This document shows positions 1 to 5,361 of a stretch of 10,861 nucleotides of DNA, in pieces (position 1 is the first letter of the stretch; each line of letters opens with the position of its first letter). Source of the DNA: an uncultured Erysipelotrichaceae bacterium (GTDB lineage Bacteria > Bacillota_I > Bacilli_A > Erysipelotrichales > Coprobacillaceae); assembly GCA_900538465.1 (NCBI GenBank), contig UPXV01000055.1, positions 1 through 10,861 of the forward strand. Direction: 5' to 3'. The translations under genes were made by a program, and so were the position numbers. The notes under the pieces are model-generated. The model saw only the letters and a list, made by a program, of their open reading frames with translations, was not told the origin of the DNA and searched no databases.

Positions 1-85
1 TATACAAAGATTTTTTTCATTTTTCTTTTTTTATTTGAAACTTTTTTAATTTTTTTGATGTTTTTAGAACTTTTTTCTAACAAAT

Positions 86-121
86 AAAAAAGATATGCTC
101 AGATGTTAATCCTTACATATC
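86..121 (-). terminator. Possible intrinsic terminator after the degV/coiled-coil operon
   Basis: Reading the minus strand, GATATG (121-116) pairs with CATATC (97-92), and six Ts follow at once (91-86). The stem is only 6 bp and the loop is long (18 nt), with some weak internal pairing. It lies 12 bp past the stop codon of the coiled-coil gene, the right place for the end of that operon. The short stem makes this a moderate call. Confidence 0.45.
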
Positions 122-133
122 ATTTTCTATCAT

Positions 134-409
134 TTAATTTTCATCAATTTCTTTTTTTAATTCTTCAATTTCAGCATCATAATCATAAATACGTCTACGC
201 ATTTCAGAGATTTCTTCATCAATAGAATTTTGATCTTCTAACAAATGAAAATAATATTTTCCTAAATCACGATAAACATCATCACGATCTGATTCTAAGT
301 TTTTAATTTTTAACTTAATCTTTGCTGTTCCAGCTAATTCTTGTGTTTTGTCAATTGCTTCTTCTGTAAACTTTGCAGCTTTTTTTGTTAAATCATCAAA
401 TAAAGCCAT
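134..409 (-). CDS. Small coiled-coil protein of unknown function
   Basis: A 91-residue, highly charged protein with no signal peptide or membrane segment. The N-terminus (MALFDDLTKKAAKF) is an amphipathic helix. It is followed by helices rich in Lys, Glu and Asp with heptad-like spacing, clearest from about residue 60 to the end, so a coiled coil is likely. It resembles the N-terminal part of small Firmicutes proteins that begin MALFDxxxKK and often end in a zinc ribbon; no cysteines are present here, so the ribbon is absent. The start is well supported: AGGAGG sits about 8 nt upstream and overlaps the degV stop codon, leaving only 11 nt between the genes. It is therefore very probably co-transcribed and perhaps translationally coupled with degV. 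Function cannot be assigned. Confidence 0.85.
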   Translation of the reverse strand: MALFDDLTKKAAKFTEEAIDKTQELAGTAKIKLKIKNLESDRDDVYRDLGKYYFHLLEDQNSIDEEISEMRRRIYDYDAEIEELKKEIDEN

Positions 410-420
410 CTTCTTTCCTC

Positions 421-1284
421 CTATCCAACATATTTTTTAATATATTGTACACCAATACCACCAACACCCATATGAGCGCCAACAACTGATGGTAATTCTC
501 TTAATTCTAATTCAACATCTCCAATTTTATCTAAAATCATTTGTTTAACTTCTAATGCACTTTCTTCACACAAAACATGTTCAACTGTAATTTTATATTC
601 TTTTGCATTAACACCTAATTCAATCATACGATTGACAAGAGTGGCTTTGGCTTTTGATAATGTTCTTACTTTTGCAAGGGTATCAATCTTGCCACCTAAA
701 TCATAATTTAACTCCATAACAGGAACAATCTTTAACATACCTGCCAATAATGCAACAGCAGGAGTAATTCTTCCACCTTTTTTCAAATGATCTAGATTAG
801 GTGCCATAATAATTGTACCAGAATGTTCTACTAATTCTTCTATAATAGGTTTGATTTGTTGAGTTGTCTTCCCTTCTTTAACCAATTGAGCGGCAACCAT
901 TGTTAAATATTTATGATTTCCTGCAGTTCCTTTTGTATCTATTAAAGTAATAGGCAGTTCAATCATATCGGCAGCAACTTTCATTCCATTTAAAGTAGAT
1001 GATAATCCCGTAGCAATAGGTAAACCAATAACTTCATCATATCCATCATCTTTAATTTTTTGCATGACTTTCATCATTTCCCCAGTTGATGGCTGAGAAG
1101 TCATAACCATAATATTTTCTCTTTCCATTGTTTCAAAGACTTCAATACTTGATATGTCTTTTTGATCAAGATAAGTCTCATTTTTCATTGTAATACATAA
1201 AGGTACAATATAAACACCTTCATTTTCATACTTACCTAATTCAATTTGACATCCACTATCTGATAAAATAGCTATTTTACTCAC
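421..1284 (-). CDS. degV: DegV family fatty-acid-binding protein
   Basis: A 287-residue DegV protein, the usual length for the family. DegV/FakB-type proteins bind a fatty acid between two domains and, in characterised cases, present it to the kinase FakA; which lipid this paralogue binds cannot be read from sequence. Visible hallmarks are SDSGC at residues 8-12, the lipid carboxylate-binding TSQPS at 62-66, LPIATGLSST at 88-97, and LKKGGRI near 167-173. The frame is open back to an ATG at 1335, but that codon lies upstream of the predicted transcription start and overlaps the promoter -10, so it cannot be used from that promoter. I chose the GTG at 1284, which has GAGGG a few bases upstream and gives the canonical MSKIAILSDSG start. 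The coiled-coil gene follows 11 nt downstream. Confidence 0.93.
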   Translation of the reverse strand: MSKIAILSDSGCQIELGKYENEGVYIVPLCITMKNETYLDQKDISSIEVFETMERENIMVMTSQPSTGEMMKVMQKIKDDGYDEVIGLPIATGLSSTLNGMKVAADMIELPITLIDTKGTAGNHKYLTMVAAQLVKEGKTTQQIKPIIEELVEHSGTIIMAPNLDHLKKGGRITPAVALLAGMLKIVPVMELNYDLGGKIDTLAKVRTLSKAKATLVNRMIELGVNAKEYKITVEHVLCEESALEVKQMILDKIGDVELELRELPSVVGAHMGVGGIGVQYIKKYVG

Positions 1285-1323
1285 TATTATCCCTCTTTTC
1301 TTAAACTCTTCACTTATGGTCCT

Positions 1324-1352
1324 ATTATAAATCATTCAAGACCTTTTGACAA
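1324..1352 (-). promoter_or_regulatory. Promoter of the degV operon
   Basis: On the minus strand, -35 TTGTCA (1352-1347) and -10 TATAAT (1329-1324) are separated by 17 bp. This is one mismatch from the sigma-A consensus. Predicted transcription starts near 1317, giving a leader of about 33 nt before the GTG start. The -35 overlaps the -35 of the opposing yigZ promoter. Confidence 0.8.
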
Positions 1353-1373
1353 TAAAATGAAATCATATATAAT
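1346..1373 (+). promoter_or_regulatory. Promoter of the yigZ-like gene
   Basis: A perfect sigma-A consensus: -35 TTGACA (1346-1351) and -10 TATAAT (1368-1373) with a 16-bp spacer. Transcription should start near 1380, leaving a leader of only about 17 nt that holds AAAGGA before the ATG at 1397. Confidence 0.85.
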
Positions 1374-1396
1374 AAAGAAAAGAAAGGAATGTTTTT

Positions 1397-1993
1397 ATGA
1401 TATCTATCAAAGAATATACAACTCACACAATTATTATCAAAAAATCCGAATTTATTTGCCATCTTATTCCTTGCAGTGATATCGATCTTGCAAAGAAATT
1501 AATTGAAGAATATAGTGATCCTTCTGCGACACACAATTGTGTTGCCTACATTATTGGTGCCCATGAGCGTGCTAATGATGATGGCGAACCTTCTCAAACA
1601 GCAGGAATGCCAATGCTAAATGTATTAAAGATGCAAGGTTTAACAAATATTATTGCAATAGTGACTAGACATTTTGGTGGAATTAAATTAGGTGCTGGAG
1701 GATTAACACGTGCTTATAGTCAAAGTGTTGCAGAAACATTAAAACATGCCCAAATTGTTGAAAAGGAATTGGTTGATCTTTATCAAATCACAATTGACTA
1801 TTCTTATACAAGAAAATTTGAACATTTGTTAAAACAACTCAACATAAAATGTATATCTCAAGAATATAATGAACAAGTCTCATATCAATGTTATTTAAAG
1901 AATCATGATTTCTTAAACCAAATTCAAGAACTCACAAACAACCAATTTCAATACGAAAAAATTGGACAAGATTACATAGAAAAAGACATTTGA
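1397..1993 (+). CDS. yigZ: YigZ/IMPACT family protein (UPF0029)
   Basis: A 198-residue protein close to the roughly 200-residue norm of the bacterial YigZ/YvyE family. The N-terminal UPF0029 domain (about residues 1-110) carries the family signatures: THNCVAYI around 45-52, DDGEPSQTAGMPML at 61-74, and VTRHFGGIKLGAGGLTRAY at 89-107. The remaining part fits the C-terminal DUF1949 ferredoxin-like domain. Eukaryotic IMPACT relatives modulate translation control through GCN1; the bacterial proteins are thought to touch RNA or the ribosome, but their role is not settled. The start follows AAAGGA (1384-1388) by about 8 nt. It stands alone on its transcript, divergent from degV. Its stop codon lies inside the -35 box of the mntP promoter. 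Confidence 0.93.
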   Translation: MISIKEYTTHTIIIKKSEFICHLIPCSDIDLAKKLIEEYSDPSATHNCVAYIIGAHERANDDGEPSQTAGMPMLNVLKMQGLTNIIAIVTRHFGGIKLGAGGLTRAYSQSVAETLKHAQIVEKELVDLYQITIDYSYTRKFEHLLKQLNIKCISQEYNEQVSYQCYLKNHDFLNQIQELTNNQFQYEKIGQDYIEKDI

Positions 1994-2018
1994 CAATCAT
2001 TGGTAAGATTGATATAAT
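1990..2018 (+). promoter_or_regulatory. Consensus promoter of the mntP riboswitch transcript
   Basis: -35 TTGACA (1990-1995) and -10 TATAAT (2013-2018) are both perfect, with the optimal 17-bp spacer. The -35 contains the stop codon of the upstream yigZ gene. The predicted start near 2025 coincides with the first base-paired nucleotides of the riboswitch, as expected for a constitutive promoter whose output is set by the RNA. Confidence 0.9.
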
Positions 2019-2026
2019 CACATCAT

Positions 2027-2138
2027 GATAAGGGAGTAGTTAGCACCATCAGTGTAGTCATGTCAACACATCGATATTTTATATCTGGCTTGATTTTAAA
2101 TAATGAGACTTGTCTGTACTTTTAAGTACAGTCTTGTC
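2027..2138 (+). ncRNA. Manganese riboswitch (yybP-ykoY family)
   Basis: The leader between promoter and mntP matches the yybP-ykoY Mn2+-sensing fold. Visible parts are the conserved GGGAGTAG loop segment (2032-2039), a second conserved loop segment reading GTCAACACATCGA (about 2062-2074), a short GATAT/ATATC hairpin followed by TGGC (about 2073-2089), and a closing helix GATAAG (2027-2032) with CTTGTC (2109-2114). CTTGTC occurs again at 2133-2138, beyond the hairpin, so GATAAG has two possible partners. In this family Mn2+ binding joins two loops and turns expression on. The downstream mntP exporter is the classic target. I identified it by eye, not with a covariance model. Confidence 0.85.
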
Positions 2139-2146
2139 TTTTTTTT
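2105..2146 (+). terminator. Riboswitch-controlled intrinsic terminator upstream of mntP
   Basis: CTGTACT (2114-2120) pairs with AGTACAG (2125-2131) around a 4-nt loop. A lower extension GAGAC (2105-2109) can pair with GTCTT (2136-2140) across a few mismatches, and eight Ts follow (2139-2146). The lower stem uses the same bases (2109-2114) as the 3' strand of the riboswitch closing helix, so the two folds compete. This fits a design where Mn2+ binding weakens the terminator and lets polymerase reach mntP. Confidence 0.82.
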
Positions 2147-2163
2147 ATGAGGAGGATGCAAAA

Positions 2164-2727
2164 ATGGAATTTATAGAAATCGTCATGATCGGAATAGGTT
2201 TAGCTATGGATGCTTTTGCAGTCAGTATTTGTAAAGGTTTATCAACAAGACAACTCAAAGTCAAACATGCCTTCATATGTGGAGGATATTTTGGTTTTTT
2301 TCAAGGGGCTATGCCACTGATTGGATATGTTTTAGGTGTTCAATTCAAAGATAAAATTGAAAATATTGACCATTGGATTGCTTTTATTTTACTTGCATTA
2401 ATTGGTTTAAATATGATTAAAGAAGCTTTTGGTGATGAAGAATGTTGTGATCCTGATTTTTCTTTCAAAGCCATGTTACCACTTGCTATTGCAACTTCTA
2501 TTGATGCTTTGGCAGTGGGTGTGACTTTTGCTTTTTTAAATGTCAATATATTCTATGCCATTATCATCATTGCTGTGATAACTTTTATCATTTCTATGAT
2601 GGGGGTTAAAATTGGTCATGTCTTTGGTTCTCGTTATAAATCAAAAGCAGAAATTGCTGGAGGAATCATTCTTATTCTTATGGGATTAAAAATCTTATTA
2701 GAACATTTGGGTCTTTTCATTCTTTAA
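2164..2727 (+). CDS. mntP: Manganese efflux pump MntP
   Basis: A 187-residue membrane protein, matching the 188-residue E. coli MntP. MntP exports Mn2+ and protects against manganese overload. About six hydrophobic segments are visible, arranged as two related halves. Each half carries the family's membrane aspartate motif: GLAMDAFAVS with Asp16 and SIDALAVG with Asp114. A cytosolic-looking loop between the halves holds a Cys-Cys pair (residues 94-95). An upstream TTG at 2110 keeps the frame open, but that extension would run through the terminator hairpin. I chose the ATG at 2164, preceded by GAGGAGG (2149-2155) at 8 nt spacing. Expression should be induced by Mn2+ through the riboswitch in its leader. 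No terminator separates it from the next gene, so read-through is likely. Confidence 0.95.
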   Translation: MEFIEIVMIGIGLAMDAFAVSICKGLSTRQLKVKHAFICGGYFGFFQGAMPLIGYVLGVQFKDKIENIDHWIAFILLALIGLNMIKEAFGDEECCDPDFSFKAMLPLAIATSIDALAVGVTFAFLNVNIFYAIIIIAVITFIISMMGVKIGHVFGSRYKSKAEIAGGIILILMGLKILLEHLGLFIL

Positions 2728-2778
2728 TTCAAATTCTATTCATATTTAAGAATCATAATATGGGTAGAGGTGATAAAC

Positions 2779-3231
2779 ATGAATGATGTTTCAAAATTAT
2801 ATCAAGTTTATATCAATAGAGAATTACAAACAACAAAAAATGAAGTTTTAAATGTGAGAAGATTAAATCAAAAAATATTATCTTTCTTACATGATTTAGG
2901 AGAAGTCGCTCAAGAATCAAGATGTTATTTATTTTGGGAGAAAGAAGAAAAAATAAATCATCAAAAATTACTAGAATATTATATTGAAGGATTAACCATG
3001 CTGATGTCTATTGGTTATGAATTAAGAATTGACAGTATTAAAAATCATACTGAAATTCCTTCAAGTACTGATATTTATTCACTTTTCTTTAAAATTTATC
3101 ATTCTATTTTAAAAGTTCAAAGTCATTATTCTAGTGAAGACTATCAAAATACAATTGATGACTATTTTACATTAGGATTCCAACTTGGTATTGATATTCA
3201 TGAGATTATTGATAATTATCAAAATGATTAA
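2779..3231 (+). CDS. dUTPase_2/MazG-like all-alpha protein, possibly catalytically altered
   Basis: A 150-residue, mainly helical soluble protein. The central part resembles dimeric all-alpha dUTPases: DLGEVAQESRCYLFW at residues 39-53 corresponds to the family's ELGELANETRCFKFW, and LEYYIEGLTMLMSIGYEL near 65-82 corresponds to LEEYVDGLHFILSLGLEL. Those enzymes hydrolyse dUTP (and dUDP) using ExxE and ExxD metal ligands. Here the first motif is D39xxE42 and the second is Y67xxE70; the E42-to-E70 spacing of 28 equals the family spacing I recall, so Tyr sits where a metal-binding Glu is expected. It may be a weakened enzyme, one with other substrates, or a non-enzymatic relative. A GTG at 2770 is in frame but overlaps the AGAGG ribosome binding site (2766-2770), so ATG 2779 is chosen. 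It is probably co-transcribed with mntP, 51 nt upstream, though a weak promoter in the gap cannot be excluded. Confidence 0.75.
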   Translation: MNDVSKLYQVYINRELQTTKNEVLNVRRLNQKILSFLHDLGEVAQESRCYLFWEKEEKINHQKLLEYYIEGLTMLMSIGYELRIDSIKNHTEIPSSTDIYSLFFKIYHSILKVQSHYSSEDYQNTIDDYFTLGFQLGIDIHEIIDNYQND

Positions 3232-3259
3232 CAAATTATAATAAAGATAAAAAGATTTC

Positions 3260-3303
3260 AATGCACCCTTTCATTTGAATCATTCAATGAAAAGGTGCAT
3301 TTT
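3260..3303 (+). terminator. Hairpin terminator after the mntP/dUTPase-like transcript
   Basis: ATGCACC-C-TTTCATT (3261-3275) pairs with AATGA-AAAGGTGCAT (3286-3300) with a single mismatch (C3268 opposite A3293), around a 10-nt loop that can itself fold. Only four Ts (3300-3303) follow on the plus strand. The stem is long and GC-richer than its surroundings, so termination is likely even though the U-tract is short. On the minus strand the flank is also T-rich, so some bidirectional activity is possible. Confidence 0.65.
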
Positions 3304-3462
3304 AACAATCTTAAGATTTAAATAAAATGCATTAAGAATAAATTTCTTTTAAAACATCTACTAAATTGTATTTTTGACACTGATATATTTCCCTCAATTA
3401 TTTCATAAAGATATTTCTATATTTATTGATATATCTAATTAAAATAATCTTTCTTTACTCAA

Positions 3463-3498
3463 TTAAAAATCACAATTCTTAAAAATTGTGATTTTTAA
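3463..3498 (-). terminator. Terminator of the fructose-type PTS operon
   Basis: A perfect 15-bp inverted repeat (3463-3477 with 3484-3498) encloses a 6-nt loop. On the minus strand the descending arm ends in TTTTTAATT, acting as the U-tract. The first arm contains the stop codon of the EIIB gene (3497-3495), so transcript end and gene end are merged. Confidence 0.85.
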
Positions 3499-3800
3499 AA
3501 TGTTTTTTTAATTTTTGCCATAATAGCATCTGATTTGGTAATCAAATCAGAAACACCCATGCGTAAAACTTTTTTCCCTTTAAAGCGTTCCTCTTCCTCA
3601 ATTGCAATATCATTGGATAGGATTACGCAAACAGCTTCTTCAATATCTTGAGGGATTAACTTATTTTCAATCCCACAACCACCTTGTGTCTCAATATGAA
3701 CTTCAATGCCATACTTTTCACCTGATATTTTCAAAGCTTCAGCCGCCATATATGTATGTGCAACACCAGATGGACAAGCTGTACAACCCACAACTTTCAT
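3495..3800 (-). CDS. PTS fructose-family EIIB component
   Basis: A 101-residue stand-alone EIIB of the fructose class, the usual size for a single domain. The protein receives phosphate from EIIA on a cysteine and passes it to the sugar held by EIIC. The active site CPSGVAHTYMAAEAL at residues 9-23 is a close match to the family's CPTGIAHT motif, so Cys9 is the expected phosphorylation site. QGGCGIEN near 40-47 is also family-like (an ETQG segment). It is soluble and works at the inner face of the membrane with the neighbouring EIIC. It lies 15 nt downstream of EIIC with GGGAG in the gap, and is the last gene of the operon. The exact sugar cannot be told from this domain. Confidence 0.93.
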   Translation of the reverse strand: MKVVGCTACPSGVAHTYMAAEALKISGEKYGIEVHIETQGGCGIENKLIPQDIEEAVCVILSNDIAIEEEERFKGKKVLRMGVSDLITKSDAIMAKIKKTF

Positions 3801-3815
3801 TACTTTTCTCTCCCT

Positions 3816-4892
3816 TTATAATTCCTCAAACTCTAATTCAATATCTTCTACTCCTTGATTCCCATCTTCATAGCTCAATTGATCATGATTGATTCTTTTA
3901 AGAAAATTAACCAATCCAGCAGTCACAATAGAACCAACAACAATTCCAATAATATAACCTATTTTCCCATTCACAACTGGTAGTACAATCAATCCACCCC
4001 AAGGGGCGTGATTCGAGACACCCATTAAAAAAGCAGTAATATTCCCTATCGCCGCCCCAATACAAATTGAAGGAATAACACGAATAGGATCATTGGCCGC
4101 AAAAGGAATTGCTCCTTCTGTAATACCCATACATCCCATAATCAAAGATGCTTTACCAGCCTGTCGTTCTTCAATATTGTACTTTTTAGGTGCCAATAAT
4201 GTAGCAATACCCATTCCTATGGAAGGTGTACAAATGGCCACGCCTACACCACCCATTAAATAAGGCAATGTATCGACTTGGGTTTGTGCAAATAAAGTTG
4301 CGACTTTATTAATTGGGCCTCCCATATCAAAAGCTGTCATAGAGCCCAAGATTGCTCCTAAAGGAACCAATCCAATATCATTCATTCCAGCTAACCATTC
4401 AGTGAGAGTCGTCATCACAAATCCAATTGGTTTACCAATAAACCAAAAAACAATTCCACCAGTTAATAAAGTTCCCACAACTGGATATAAAAAGATAGCC
4501 CCTAATGATTTTAGTGAAATTGGTAATTCTATTTTCTTCAACTGATTCACAATGGCTCCTGCAATAAATCCTGCAGCTATACCACCTAAAAAACCAGCGC
4601 CCACATTTTTAGCCACCCAAGCCCCACACATTCCAGGAGCAAGACCAGGTCTATCCGCAATAGAATAAGCAATATAGCCACCCAAAACAGGAATAAACAA
4701 GGTTAATCCTGCATGTCCAATTTCAGATAAACCACTGACAAAGATTTGATTATCAACAACAGATTGAGTAATTCCATCAGGACTAAACATCACTGACATC
4801 GCCAATAAAATCCCTCCTGCAACAATAAAAGGAATCATGTGTGATGTTCCTGTCAATAAATGACGTTTCATAATTTTAAAATATTCTCTCAT
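3816..4892 (-). CDS. PTS fructose-family EIIC permease
   Basis: A 358-residue multi-spanning membrane protein, matching stand-alone fructose-like EIIC proteins such as FrwC in length. It forms the sugar channel. After a short basic N-terminus come TGTSHMIPFIVAGGILLA (about residues 14-31) and many further hydrophobic segments. The family motif MGITEGAIPFAANDP, conserved in Fru-type EIIC, is intact, and there is a soluble acidic C-terminal tail. The frame is open to an ATG at 4931 that would overlap the EIIA gene. The ATG at 4892 is better: AGAGG lies 7 nt upstream, and it begins MREYFK as in relatives. It follows EIIA by 19 nt. The substrate is probably fructose or a fructose-like sugar, but no sugar enzyme is nearby to confirm this. 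Confidence 0.92.
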   Translation of the reverse strand: MREYFKIMKRHLLTGTSHMIPFIVAGGILLAMSVMFSPDGITQSVVDNQIFVSGLSEIGHAGLTLFIPVLGGYIAYSIADRPGLAPGMCGAWVAKNVGAGFLGGIAAGFIAGAIVNQLKKIELPISLKSLGAIFLYPVVGTLLTGGIVFWFIGKPIGFVMTTLTEWLAGMNDIGLVPLGAILGSMTAFDMGGPINKVATLFAQTQVDTLPYLMGGVGVAICTPSIGMGIATLLAPKKYNIEERQAGKASLIMGCMGITEGAIPFAANDPIRVIPSICIGAAIGNITAFLMGVSNHAPWGGLIVLPVVNGKIGYIIGIVVGSIVTAGLVNFLKRINHDQLSYEDGNQGVEDIELEFEEL

Positions 4893-4911
4893 GATTTTTC
4901 CTCTTTCATCG

Positions 4912-5361
4912 TTATATTTGGATTGTTTCATTTAAAAGTTCAAAAACTTCTTCTTGACTTCCATGTGTTAAAATTGTGCGATAATCCTCATGCATTAATT
5001 GCCTAGCTAAAGCAGAAATCATTTTCATATAAGCATCAGTTGTTCCTTTTTTGGGAACAGCTATCAAAATAACAAAACGTACTTTTTCATTGGTTTGCTC
5101 ATCCCAAACAACAGGATGCATTAATCTTCCAAAACATAATGATGGTTTTAAAACATTTTCTGTTCTTCCATGGGGAAGGCCTATTTCAAAACCTATTAAC
5201 GTAGGACAAATCTTTTCTCTTGCAAGAACATCTTGATAAAACTTCTCTTCACTAGTAATTGAACCTTTTTTATCTAAAATACTTATGAGAGTATGAATGA
5301 CTTGATCTTTATTCTCTTCATCAATATCAAAAAGAATGCAATCTTTATCTATAAGGCACAT
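4912..5361 (-). CDS. PTS fructose/mannitol-family EIIA component
   Basis: A 149-residue soluble EIIA of the type-2 (fructose/mannitol) class, the normal domain length. It accepts phosphate from HPr on a histidine and hands it to EIIB. The active-site motif GFEIGLPHGRT places His64 in the expected position. Its ATG shares one base with the regulator's stop codon (TAATG arrangement), and the ribosome binding site AAAGGAG lies within the regulator's last codons, so translation of the two is probably coupled. Besides feeding the transporter it may phosphorylate the regulator next door; that is inference from how such regulators work. Confidence 0.92.
   Translation of the reverse strand: MCLIDKDCILFDIDEENKDQVIHTLISILDKKGSITSEEKFYQDVLAREKICPTLIGFEIGLPHGRTENVLKPSLCFGRLMHPVVWDEQTNEKVRFVILIAVPKKGTTDAYMKMISALARQLMHEDYRTILTHGSQEEVFELLNETIQI

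Noticed and set aside
2340..2546. Minus-strand open frame of 68 codons antisense to mntP
   Set aside because: It lies wholly inside the strongly supported mntP gene, has no ribosome binding site of note, and its composition mirrors the opposite strand.
3304..3462. Possible small gene or RNA in the AT-rich gap between the converging transcripts
   Set aside because: No open frame with a ribosome binding site and no convincing structure beyond the two flanking terminators.
3602..3892. Plus-strand open frame of 96 codons over the EIIB/EIIC junction
   Set aside because: It is antisense to two well-conserved PTS genes and has no family resemblance; treated as a shadow frame.
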